DNA of 64,000 nt from Caldilineae bacterium (GTDB lineage: Bacteria; Chloroflexota; Anaerolineae; Epilineales; Epilineaceae), in the NCBI GenBank assembly GCA_020634625.1, contig JACKBJ010000009.1, forward strand, positions 57,433 through 121,432, given 5' to 3'. Shown piece by piece: positions 43,905 through 52,600 of the stretch (within the stretch, counting starts at the first letter, position 1; each line of letters starts with the position of its first letter). The position numbers and the translations under genes were made by a program. Below the pieces are notes generated by a model. It saw only the letters and a program-made list of their open reading frames with translations. It was not told the origin of the DNA and did no database searches.

Positions 43905-45224
43905 ATGTCGAACGAATCATTGGAACGCGCGATTCAGGACCGCAGCAGCCGTCTGCCCGGGTTCTACCGCCTGCCGCTGGCGCGGCGCCGTGCCGCGGTG
44001 GCCCGTTGGGCCGACCTGAGCGTCGAAGAGCTCGATCTCTGGGAACGAGGCCTCGACAGCAGCCGCGCCGACGCGCTGATCGAGAACGTCGTCGGCACCT
44101 ATGCCCTGCCGGTCGGCGTGGCAACGAACTTCCTGGTCAACGGCCGGGAGGTCCTGGTCCCGATGGCGGTCGAGGAGCCGTCGGTGGTGGCCGCTGCCAG
44201 CCATGGCGCGCTGATGGCCCGACGGGGCGGCGGCTTCGAAGCCAAGGCGGATGCGCCGGTCATGATCGGACAGGTCCAGGTGATCGACCTCCCCGGCGAC
44301 GACCTGGACGCCGCCTGCGCCCGCATCGAAGCGCAACGCGAGGCGATCTTGGCGACCGCGCACGCCCAGAGCCGTTCGCTGCCCGCACTGGGTGGCGGCG
44401 CGCTTGGCATGGAGTTGCGTCGGTTCCCCGAGACCTCGGCGGGGCCGATGCTGGTGCTGCACCTGTACTACGACACCCGCGACGCCATGGGCGCCAATGC
44501 GGTCAACACCGCCTGCGAGGCCATCGCCGGCATCGTCGAGTCGGCCAGCGGCGGCACGGTGCTGATGCGCATCCTCTCGAATCTGGCCGATCGACGTCTG
44601 GTGCGAGCCGCGTGTCGCGTTCCGGCTCAAGCGCTGGCGCGTGACGGCATCGACGGGGCCGAGGTCGCGCGGCGAATCGTCGCCGCCAATGCCCTGGCCG
44701 AGGTCGATCCTTACCGCGCGGCCACCCACAACAAGGGCATCCTCAACGGCATCGACCCGGTGATCATTGCGACCGGCAACGACTGGCGCGGGGTCGAGGC
44801 GGGGGCACATGCCTTCGCCGCTCGAAGCGGGTCCTACCGATCGCTGACCGAGTGGAAGGTCGACGCCGAGACCGGCGACCTCTTGGGCTCGCTCGAGCTG
44901 CCGATGGCCATCGGCATCGTCGGCGGCGGCACGCGCAGCCTGCCCCTGGCCGGCTTGGGCCTCAAGATCCTGGGGGTCGGCTCGGCCGGCGAGCTGGCCG
45001 AGATCGTGGCGAGCGTCGGCCTGGCGCAGAACCTCTCGGCGTTGCGGGCGCTGGTCTGCGAGGGAATCCAGGACGGGCACATGGCCTTGCACGCTCGGCA
45101 GCTTGCGCTTGCCGCCGGCGCATCGGCCGAGAGCGCGGCGCGCATCGCGGAGCAGCTGGTCGCCGAGGGTCAGATCCGCGGGGCGCGTGCGCTCGAGCTG
45201 GTCATGGCCGGCGCCGCCGACTGA
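43905..45224 (+). CDS. mvaA: Hydroxymethylglutaryl-CoA reductase, class II
   Basis: A 439-residue reductase interconverting HMG-CoA and mevalonate. It is the bacterial class II (Pseudomonas mevalonii type) form. The catalytic glutamate lies in VEEPSVVAAASHGA, the lysine and aspartate in THNKGILNGIDPVIIATGND, and the histidine in DGHMALHARQLAL. The cofactor-binding motif is DAMGANAVNTACE. No N-terminal membrane anchor is present. The ATG at 43905 follows GAAGGGAG. With the lyase in the neighbouring operon it shares HMG-CoA, so it may either degrade mevalonate or feed isoprenoid synthesis; the sequence alone does not decide the direction. Confidence 0.95.
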   Translation: MSNESLERAIQDRSSRLPGFYRLPLARRRAAVARWADLSVEELDLWERGLDSSRADALIENVVGTYALPVGVATNFLVNGREVLVPMAVEEPSVVAAASHGALMARRGGGFEAKADAPVMIGQVQVIDLPGDDLDAACARIEAQREAILATAHAQSRSLPALGGGALGMELRRFPETSAGPMLVLHLYYDTRDAMGANAVNTACEAIAGIVESASGGTVLMRILSNLADRRLVRAACRVPAQALARDGIDGAEVARRIVAANALAEVDPYRAATHNKGILNGIDPVIIATGNDWRGVEAGAHAFAARSGSYRSLTEWKVDAETGDLLGSLELPMAIGIVGGGTRSLPLAGLGLKILGVGSAGELAEIVASVGLAQNLSALRALVCEGIQDGHMALHARQLALAAGASAESAARIAEQLVAEGQIRGARALELVMAGAAD

Positions 45225-45263
45225 GCGCGATCCGCACTCGCGGCGGCGGGCAACGGCCTCACA

Positions 45264-46274
45264 TCAGGTCGCGGCATCGAGATCACAGGCCAGGCGATCG
45301 AGCGTGCGGACCGTCCTGAAGCCCGCGACCGCCAAGGCCTCCAGGATCGTCGTGTGCCGAGCGTCGATCTCGCACTCGACCTCGAAGGGCTCGAGCGGCG
45401 CGAGGCCCTGCAGCGCCACGTCGATCAGGGTCCGCTCGACCCGACCCATCCACCGCGGATCGATGACCAGGTCCAGCCGGTGCGGACCCTGCCGCTGCAA
45501 GCCGAGCACCGAGACCAGGCCACGGTACTCGCCCTCGACCAGCGCGGCCCAGGTCTGGCGACTGCGTCCCTGCATCCAGTCCTCGAGACCGTCCCAGAGC
45601 CAGTGGTGCTCCAAGGCCTGCACCGCCAGGCTGGTCGGCCCACCACGATCCAGCGCGCCGCTGCGGGCCAGCAACCGGCGTGCCATCTGCCAGCTCGCGC
45701 GCCCGCTCACCGAACGAAGCGCCCAGTCCGACCCGGGCCCCGCTACGCGGGTGCTTCTACGAACCTGCGCGAGCCGCAGGGTCGTGGCCGAGTTCATGGG
45801 CCAGAACCCGAAACCGGCGTAGAGCTCGTGCGCCGCCAGGTTGTCGGCACGCACCTGCAGCTGGACCTGGCGTGCCCCGCGCCGCTCGAGGCTGTCGAGC
45901 GCCTGTTCCAGGAGCGCGAAGGCGATGCCCCGACGCCGGTATTGGGGATGGGTCACCACGTTGGCGATGATCCAGACCTCGCGGCTGGAGCGCATCAGGC
46001 TCACGTTGCCGATCAGCCGGCCATCCTGATAGCAGACGAAGCCGTCGAAGCCGCTGGAGGGCGAGGGCGCCAGCCGCATCAGCCAACCCAGAGCGGGTCC
46101 GGCCCGGCTCAGCGTGGAGAGCTCGGCCAGCCACCGGCGATCGCGTGCCTCGAGGTCGTCGTGAAAGCCGAGCTCGAGCAGCGCGATCACCGCACGCAGA
46201 TCGCGCCCCAGGTCGAAGCGCACGATGCCCTGCGGCACGCGTCCGAGGCGCTCCAGGGCGCCGAGTCCGGTCAT
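45264..46274 (-). CDS. GNAT-family acetyltransferase (possibly double GNAT)
   Basis: A 336-residue protein. Residues about 10-165 form a GNAT domain; the acetyl-CoA loop VVTHPQYRRRGIAFALLEQALD (Q/RxxGxG/A type) and the following NLAAHELYAGFGFWPM are diagnostic. The second half (about 180-336, ending DARHTTILEALAVAGFRTVRTLDRLACDL) has a GNAT-like closing strand-helix pattern but no clear cofactor loop, so it may be a degenerate second copy. The substrate is unknown. Its ATG overlaps the stop of the 86-residue gene upstream (ATGA), placing it last in a coupled run that starts near coaE. Confidence 0.85.
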   Translation of the reverse strand: MTGLGALERLGRVPQGIVRFDLGRDLRAVIALLELGFHDDLEARDRRWLAELSTLSRAGPALGWLMRLAPSPSSGFDGFVCYQDGRLIGNVSLMRSSREVWIIANVVTHPQYRRRGIAFALLEQALDSLERRGARQVQLQVRADNLAAHELYAGFGFWPMNSATTLRLAQVRRSTRVAGPGSDWALRSVSGRASWQMARRLLARSGALDRGGPTSLAVQALEHHWLWDGLEDWMQGRSRQTWAALVEGEYRGLVSVLGLQRQGPHRLDLVIDPRWMGRVERTLIDVALQGLAPLEPFEVECEIDARHTTILEALAVAGFRTVRTLDRLACDLDAAT

Positions 46275-46531
46275 TCCCCGGCCGGCTCCACGCGTGGATC
46301 CTCGGGCGAGAGTCCGGCTCGGTAGCGGTAGGTCCGTCCTCCCGCCATCAGCCAGATCTCGAGGCCCCGGCCTTCCCGGTCCCCGGTCCAGGCCGCCTCG
46401 TGTACGCGCGTCACCGTCACGGCAGGCGGCGCGACCGATAGGCACCCGGCCAGATGCTCCATCGCCCGGCGCACCGGCGGCTGCCAGGGGCCGGGCAGGG
46501 GCAGCTTCTCGCTGGGATCCTTGCGCGTCAT
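46271..46531 (-). CDS. Small hypothetical protein (86 residues)
   Basis: A soluble 86-residue protein with no recognised family. It opens with a Pro-rich, basic segment (KDPSEKLPLPGPWQPPVRRAMEH), followed by an amphipathic part (VTVTRVHEAAWTGDREGRGLEIWLMAGGRTYRYRAG) that reads like an antiparallel beta-sheet. The ATG overlaps the preceding stop and its own stop overlaps the next ATG, both by four bases; that double coupling is the best evidence that it is real. Confidence 0.7.
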   Translation of the reverse strand: MTRKDPSEKLPLPGPWQPPVRRAMEHLAGCLSVAPPAVTVTRVHEAAWTGDREGRGLEIWLMAGGRTYRYRAGLSPEDPRVEPAGE

Positions 46532-46797
46532 GGTGCATCTCCTCGAGCGTGGGGCGGCGCATCCGCCTCGTGGGCTTCGGGATCGGCCTCCCAGGCGATG
46601 ATGCGCGTGCAGAGCCCGGCGACCGACGTGGCTGCCAGCGCCAGGACCAGCCAGGCTTGAACGCCAAGGCCCAGGCCCCGCGCCGACCAGGCGAGCAGCA
46701 CCAGGAAACCGACGGACAAGCCCAGCCAGGTCGCGAGGTCGGGATGGCCTTCGAACGGGTTCTTCGACGAGCCGGACACGTCACGCGCTCCTGTCAT
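46528..46797 (-). CDS. Small membrane protein (89 residues)
   Basis: An 89-residue protein with two transmembrane helices (TWLGLSVGFLVLLAWSARGLG and AWLVLALAATSVAGLCT) between a polar N-terminus (SSKNPFEGHPDLATW) and an acidic tail (ADPEAHEADAPPH). The family is unknown. It lies 17 bases downstream of coaE and overlaps the 86-residue gene by four bases, so the four genes from coaE onward are probably one transcript. Confidence 0.7.
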   Translation of the reverse strand: MTGARDVSGSSKNPFEGHPDLATWLGLSVGFLVLLAWSARGLGLGVQAWLVLALAATSVAGLCTRIIAWEADPEAHEADAPPHARGDAP

Positions 46798-46814
46798 GGG
46801 TCTCCGATGGGTCC

Positions 46815-47471
46815 CTAGGATAACATGGTCGGCGCCGAATCGGGCCTGCGAGCCGTCCACTCGGCTTCGGGAAGCGACGGCGGCCGCTGCAGGAAGCGTG
46901 CCAGCGCGCGTTCGAGCTGGCGCTCGGTGGCCGACCAGGCACCGCTATTGTCGATCACGGCGGTCGCGGCGGCCAGCCGCGGGGCGAAGGCCGTGGCCGC
47001 CGCCATGCGACGCGCAACCTCGGCCTCGTCCCAGCCCCGCTCCAGCAGCCGGCGACGGCGCTCGTCCGGCGCGCAGGTCACGAGCCAGAGGGCCGTGAAG
47101 CGCGGGTGCATCCCGGTCTCGACCAGCTTGATGCCCTCGATCACCGCCAGCTGCGAAGCCTGCGCCGCCAGCCAGGCCTCCACCTCCCGCTCGACCATCG
47201 GGTGGACAATCGCCTCGAGCAGCTGCAGCAGCCGCGGCTCGGCGAACACGCGCCTGGCCAGCGCAGCCCGGTCGATGTGGCCATCGGCGTCGAGCACGCC
47301 ATCGCCGAACGCCTGCCGCACGCGCTCGCGCTGCGGCGCCTGTTCCAGCAGCGCACGCGCCACCCGATCCAAGTCGAGGCTGCCGGCGCCTCGAGCCTCG
47401 AGCCATCGCCGCACGCTGCTCTTTCCGCTGCCCACATCCCCGGTCAAGCCGATCCGCCGTTCAGAGCCCAT
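46815..47471 (-). CDS. coaE: Dephospho-CoA kinase
   Basis: A 218-residue kinase for the last step of coenzyme A synthesis. The P-loop GLTGDVGSGKSSVRRWLEARG (from residue 8), the LDLDRVARALL substrate segment, VHPMVEREVEAWL and the RRRRLLERGWDEAEVARRMA lid are as in the family. The usual DAD after the first strand reads SLDLDRVA, an acceptable variant. The ATG at 47471 starts the conserved domain. Supply of CoA fits the many acyl-CoA enzymes nearby. Confidence 0.93.
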   Translation of the reverse strand: MGSERRIGLTGDVGSGKSSVRRWLEARGAGSLDLDRVARALLEQAPQRERVRQAFGDGVLDADGHIDRAALARRVFAEPRLLQLLEAIVHPMVEREVEAWLAAQASQLAVIEGIKLVETGMHPRFTALWLVTCAPDERRRRLLERGWDEAEVARRMAAATAFAPRLAAATAVIDNSGAWSATERQLERALARFLQRPPSLPEAEWTARRPDSAPTMLS

Positions 47472-47652
47472 GGCGGCGATTGTAGCAGCCCGGGACGCGC
47501 GGGTCCGCTGGCGGTGATCGGTGGCGCGCGCATGGCGAGGCGATTGCGCCGCTCGCGGGCCGATGCTAGACTGCCGCCGGTCCGAGCGCTGGCCGGCCTT
47601 GGCTCGATTCGCTCGAACGCCATCCTCCGACTCTCCTGGGAACCGACCTGCG

Positions 47653-48486
47653 ATGCACTTGCCCCTGCGGCCGCCGATTCGGATTCACCCCCGCCTCCTT
47701 CTGGCCGGCTTGATCGGCCTTCCGGCGTTGCTGTGCGCCGCGCCGTCGCAGGCTCAGGAGGCTGGGGCCATGCTCTCGGTCTCGCCCAACCCGCTCATCC
47801 TCGACGGGGGCGGGACACAGGTCCTCGGCATCCAGATCGACGATGCGCCGGCCTTCGAGGGCTTCACGCTCGAGCTGGGCTACGACGCCGAGCGGCTGGC
47901 CGTCACCGCCCTCGAGGCCGGCGCGCTGATCGCCGCGCCCGGCGCGAGCCTGACGCTCGAATCGGGCAGCGAGCCCGGTCTGCTGCGGATCGGCTACGCT
48001 CGCAGCGAGGCGCCCGATGGCGCGCCCGGCTCCGAGTCCGACGGCGAGCGCGCCGGACGGCCCCAGGATGGCGGCCCCCTGGTCATGATCACCCTGGCTC
48101 CGCTCGCGGTTTCGGAAGGGCCGATCGCCATCACGATCGGTCCTTCCGAGCTGCGTCTGACGGACGGCACGACGGTCGAGCTGCCTGCCTCGCGTGCCGA
48201 GGTGCTCGTTCAGTCCGCGCCGGATCCGGAGAGCTTGGCGGCCTTCGAGGCCCAGGCCGAGGGCCTCATCGCCAGCGCCCAGAGCGGCGGTCCAGGCTTG
48301 GGCAGGACCCTTCGCGCCGCGTTCTCGGACCTCGGTCACCGCCTGGGGATCCTGGAGCCCGGTCCGCGGGTCGTCTGGCTTGGGCTGCTCGGCCTGGCGC
48401 TGATCGTGGTCGCCCTTGGCTGGAGCTACGGCCGGCGCCCGCTGGCCTCGGACGCGGCGTCGGCCCGCGCCGACGATCGAGCCTAG
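47653..48486 (+). CDS. Membrane-anchored cohesin-domain protein
   Basis: A 277-residue exported protein. Signal peptide at about 1-35 (LLLAGLIGLPALLCAAPSQAQ). Residues about 40-180 look like a cohesin domain: LSVSPNPLILDGGGTQVLGIQIDDAPAFEGFTLELGYDAERLAV begins the jelly-roll, and LVMITLAPLAVSEGPIAITI and LRLTDGTTVELPASRAEVLV are later strands. A helical spacer (about 190-230) leads to one C-terminal helix (VVWLGLLGLALIVVALGW) with a basic end, so it is anchored in the membrane with the cohesin outside. The next gene encodes a protein with a dockerin, the partner module of cohesins. Confidence 0.78.
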   Translation: MHLPLRPPIRIHPRLLLAGLIGLPALLCAAPSQAQEAGAMLSVSPNPLILDGGGTQVLGIQIDDAPAFEGFTLELGYDAERLAVTALEAGALIAAPGASLTLESGSEPGLLRIGYARSEAPDGAPGSESDGERAGRPQDGGPLVMITLAPLAVSEGPIAITIGPSELRLTDGTTVELPASRAEVLVQSAPDPESLAAFEAQAEGLIASAQSGGPGLGRTLRAAFSDLGHRLGILEPGPRVVWLGLLGLALIVVALGWSYGRRPLASDAASARADDRA

Positions 48487-48557
48487 CGCCACCGATCGGC
48501 CGGGACGCGCCCGGCGAGCTTACGCGCCGCGGCGCGCATTCGGACCTCGGTTTGTGT

Positions 48558-48563
48558 TATACT
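48558..48563 (+). promoter_or_regulatory. -10 box upstream of the CAP-dockerin gene
   Basis: TATACT in the otherwise GC-rich gap, 135 bases before the ATG. No convincing -35 hexamer at 17 bases. Confidence 0.4.
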
Positions 48564-48698
48564 GTTCGCTGTCATGCCTGCGGGTCACGACCCGAGGTAT
48601 GCCGTCGGTTTCGACCCTGACGACCGCGCGCCGGGACGGGCTTGCAGGCGGCGCGCGGAGTTGAGCGAATCTCGTCCGAGCGCAAACGGAGGCGAACC

Positions 48699-49436
48699 AT
48701 GATCTCGACGAAGCCCCGCGACGGTGGCCGCGCGCCGCTCATCGCAGCGCTGGCCGCGCTGGTCATCCTGGCCATCCCGACCGCCGTCAGCCTGGCCTCG
48801 GGTCCAGGCGAGACGATCCTGCCCGAAGAGCAGGCCGTGGTCGACCTGGTCAACCAGGAGCGCACGTCGCGCGGGAAGAACCCGCTCTACGTGAACTACC
48901 AGCTGCAGGTCGCGGCCTGGCTGCACAACGAGCACATGGTCTCGACCGGCTGCTTCTCGCACACGGCCTGCGGCGACGGCGGTCCCTCCGATCGCGTCAA
49001 GCAGAGCGGCTACAAGGGCGGCATGGTCGGCGAGAACATCGCCTGGGGCCAGCGCACGCCCGCCGCGGTGATGGACGCCTGGATGAACAGCTCGGGCCAC
49101 CGCGCCAACATTCTCAGCGATCGCTACATCGACATCGGCGTGGCCTACAACCCGAGCGGCCCGCACTGGACCCAGGTGTTCGCGGTGCCGGATGGCAGCG
49201 TGCCCACCGTCACGCCGCCCGCGGGCGGCGGCAACACCGTTCCGCCCTGCGACCTGCCCGACTTCGACGAGGACCGCCGGGTGACCGAGGCCGATCTGGA
49301 CTTCGTGTCGGATCACTTCATGTTGAGCAGCGAGGATGCCGCCTGGAACCCCGACGTCGACCTGGTCGAGGACGGCGTGATCAACGTGTTCGACCTGTAC
49401 GAGGTCGCGATGCACGTCGGCGAGACCTGCGACTGA
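48699..49436 (+). CDS. Secreted CAP/SCP-domain protein with dockerin
   Basis: A 245-residue exported protein. After a signal peptide (about 1-35) residues about 43-160 form a CAP (SCP/PR-1-like) domain: VVDLVNQERTSRG, HNEHMVSTGCFSHTAC, GENIAWG, NSSGHRANILS and IDIGVAYNPSGPHWTQVFA. The CAP-cavity histidines and glutamate are present. Residues about 185-243 fit a type I dockerin with two calcium loops, DFDEDRRVTEADL and DLVEDGVINVFDL. The first has Asp at positions 1, 3, 5 and 12. The second has Val instead of Asp/Asn at position 3. GGAGG precedes the ATG. The neighbouring cohesin protein is the obvious candidate binding partner. Confidence 0.9.
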   Translation: MISTKPRDGGRAPLIAALAALVILAIPTAVSLASGPGETILPEEQAVVDLVNQERTSRGKNPLYVNYQLQVAAWLHNEHMVSTGCFSHTACGDGGPSDRVKQSGYKGGMVGENIAWGQRTPAAVMDAWMNSSGHRANILSDRYIDIGVAYNPSGPHWTQVFAVPDGSVPTVTPPAGGGNTVPPCDLPDFDEDRRVTEADLDFVSDHFMLSSEDAAWNPDVDLVEDGVINVFDLYEVAMHVGETCD

Positions 49437-49442
49437 ACCCTG

Positions 49443-49511
49443 GCGCACCGGCCTTCCGGTGCGCCGACCGAAGCACCTCGACGGCCCGGGCCTGGCGCCC
49501 GGGCCGTTTTG
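49443..49511 (+). terminator. Tandem hairpins after the CAP-dockerin gene
   Basis: The first stem GGCGCACCGG/CCGGTGCGCC (49443-49466) is followed by a second, ACGGCCCGGGC/GCCCGGGCCGT (49481-49507), which ends in TTTT. The second is a proper intrinsic terminator. Confidence 0.8.
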
Positions 49512-49685
49512 CGTGGCATCCGACCGGGCAAACTGGCCCTAACGCTCCCGGCATGGGCCCGTTATCAGGCCCGACTGAATACCGAGGAGCCGGTGCACGC
49601 GCCCGAGGGACCTGGGCCGCGAACACCGTGATCGGGCCTGATCGGGCCCGCCCATTGATGCTTGCGCTTGAATCAGGAGCCCCAC

Positions 49686-52600
49686 ATGTCGACCGTGTTC
49701 CGCCGATCATGGATGCTCGCCCCGCTGGTGCTGGCCGGCCTGGTGGCCGGTCTCGCGGCCAACCGGCCCGCCGCGCCCGCGACCGGACAGAGTGGCGGAC
49801 CCGCCGCCTGGACGGATCTGCCGGTGGATGCCATCGGCGAATGCGCGACCGAGCCCGGGCGCGACGGCGTCGGCTCGGCCTGGGCCATCGACAACGGCTA
49901 CCTGCACCTCCGGCTCTGCCTGGCCGGCCAGCCCGGCTGGGACAAGGTCGCCGGCGCCAACGGCCCGACCTGGACCGATGCCCGCTACAAGTGGCGCATC
50001 AGCTCCGGCAACCACAACTTCCTGCTGCTGCTGGAAGACGCGGCCCTGGTGGCCGGCGCGACGCCGGGCAGCATGGTCGTGGCCGGAGACGGCATGGGCG
50101 ACCTCACCCTGTTGCACGACATGAACGGCAACGGTCGCTTCAGCGACGACTGGGCCACCAGCTCGCCGCCGCAGTACCTCAGCAACGGCGCCCGGTCGCC
50201 TCAGTGGCGCCGTGCCTGGGCGACCAACTCCGGGCCCAATCAGCAGGCCAATGCCGGCGACCTGCGCGACATCGGCTTTCGCTTCGGCCAGGCGCCCTGC
50301 GGTCCGGTGATCGACGTCTGGGTCAACACGGCCGTGCTGGGTGGAAGCAAGGAGCTCTGCGCCGGCTGGTTCACCGATCCGGAGGCCGCCGACCTCGATG
50401 CGCGGCCGGCCTGCGACAGCGGCCCGGGCATCACCTGCCTGAGCGACACGGAGCCGAACCCGACCGCGCCGCCGGTCATCGCCACCGACACCCGCGTGCC
50501 GAGCGCGACGCCGGTGCCGCCAAGCAGCACGCCGCTTCCGACGGCCACCTCCGTGCCGCCCACCGAGACCAGCGTTCCGCCGACGGCGACCGAGCCGGCG
50601 CCCACGGCCAGCCCCGTCTCGGCCACGGCGACCAACCCGCCGGCCACGAGCATCCCGCCGACCGCGACCTCGGTACCGCCCAGCGCCACGCCCCTGGTCG
50701 GCGACGAGACGCCCACCGCCACCCAACCGTCGACGGCGACGCCGCCATCCAGCCCGCCGAGCGCAACGCCGATCCCAGCCAGCGCGACGCCGGGCAGCGG
50801 CGCCGCGACGGCGACGCCCGCGCCGACCTGGACCCCGATCGTGGTCACCCGCACCCCGACGCCGGACCTGGTGCCGGTCACGCCGCCCTGGGCCAGCCCG
50901 ACGGTGACCCCCTTCCCGACCTCGTCCTTCCCGACGCCCTCGGGCCCGCCGACTCAGGTGCCCGGAACCGCGGGTCTGGGCGTCTGCGTGCTGGACGTCG
51001 ACCCCAACGGACAGAACCCGCGCCCCTTCCCCTTCCAGGTGGTGGTGCACGCGCAGCTGCTGACGCCCTACGGCGCGCCGGCCGCGCCGCCCATGTCGCG
51101 CTACGTCGACCCGACGACCGGCGGCTGCACGACCTATGCGGGCATCGAGCCGGGCTCCTATCGGACCTGGGTCAGCAACGTGCCGTCCAACTACATGCTC
51201 TTCCCGGGCACGCCACAGACCCAGACGGTCCAGTGCCTGCCCGCGCCGGCGCAGTACGCGCAGGTGGCCTTCCGCTACACGATCTGCAGCTACTGCCAGC
51301 AGCCGACGCCCTATCCGGGCCAGCCCGGCGTGCCGCCGCCTCCGCCCGGCCCGCCGGGTCAGTGGCCGACGCCGACGCTGTCGCCCTGGGCGACCTTCAC
51401 GCCGCCGGCGCCGCCGCCGGGTGGCCTGACGCCGCCGCCTCCGCCCGGCCCGCCGGGAGGCGAGTATCCCAAGAGCCCGGACCGTCCGCCTTTCGGGTGT
51501 CAGTCGTTGCTGCCGATCCTGAACTTCCTGGGCAACGATCCCGTCTGCAGCACCTGGGTCGAGGCGCAGAACATCGGCGATCGGCCGGCCAAGGCCCTGA
51601 TGCTGGTCTGGGGCGCACCGGGCTTCTGCCCGCCGCAGTGCACCGGTCCGCTCAAGATCGAGTGCTCGGGCCTGCTCACGCCGGGCAGCGCCTGGAACTT
51701 CCTGGGCAGCCAGATGCCCGCCGGCGCCAAGAGCGGCGCCATCGTCTCGGCCGGCATCGAGCAGATCGGCTTCGGCCAGGACATCTTCGCCGACGCGCTC
51801 TGCGAAGCGCTGTTCCAGACGGTGGTCGGGGACTGTGGCGAGTATCGTCGCTTCTGGAAGGCCTACACCGAGCACGGCGCGTGGGGGCCCTTCGACTTCG
51901 GCTACCTGCCCTGCCAGCCGATGGCGGTCGAGGTCCTGCGCACCTGCCCCGGCGACGTCCGACCGGACGTGACGGTCACCTCGAGCTACACCGGCGTCGC
52001 CGGCGAGTTCCTGGGCGCCTACGACCCGGTCTTTGGCGGCTTCGCGTTCTACGCGCCGTCGCTGTACGCCGGCTCGGGCGGATACAACAGCATCCTCTAC
52101 ATCCAGAACGGCGGCCTGGAGTGCACCTCGCTCGAGCTCTGGTTCAAGGGCCACGACGACTGCCTGCGACCGCGGATCTGCGACGTGCTGACCCTGGCGC
52201 CGGGCGAGACCTATCAGTTCGACGTGTCGAGCTGCCTACCGCAGGGTTGGGTGGGCAACGCCTGGATTCGCTCGACCCAGCCCTTGGGCGTGGCGGTCGA
52301 CCACACCGGCAACGACGTGCTGATGACCTACACCGGCATGCCCAGCGAGCTGAACTACAGCTGGAACGGCCAGGCCTTCTACACCACCGGCTCGGCCGTG
52401 GCCTACGGGCCGCTGATCTACAGCGAGTACCAGGGCTGGGACTCGGCGGTGATCGTCCAGAACATGTCGCGCACCAGCGCGGCCAAGGTCAAGGTCTACT
52501 TCCTGGACCGCTCGGGCGACGTGATCACCACGGTGGTCGACTGGGTCTGCGCCCAGGGCGCCCAGCAGTTCTACCTGCCGGTCATCGCCGGTCTGCCGGG

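Noticed and set aside
47106..48620. A 504-codon open frame on the plus strand over coaE and the cohesin gene
   Set aside because: It crosses two well-supported genes in other frames and encodes a low-complexity Arg/Gly-rich product.
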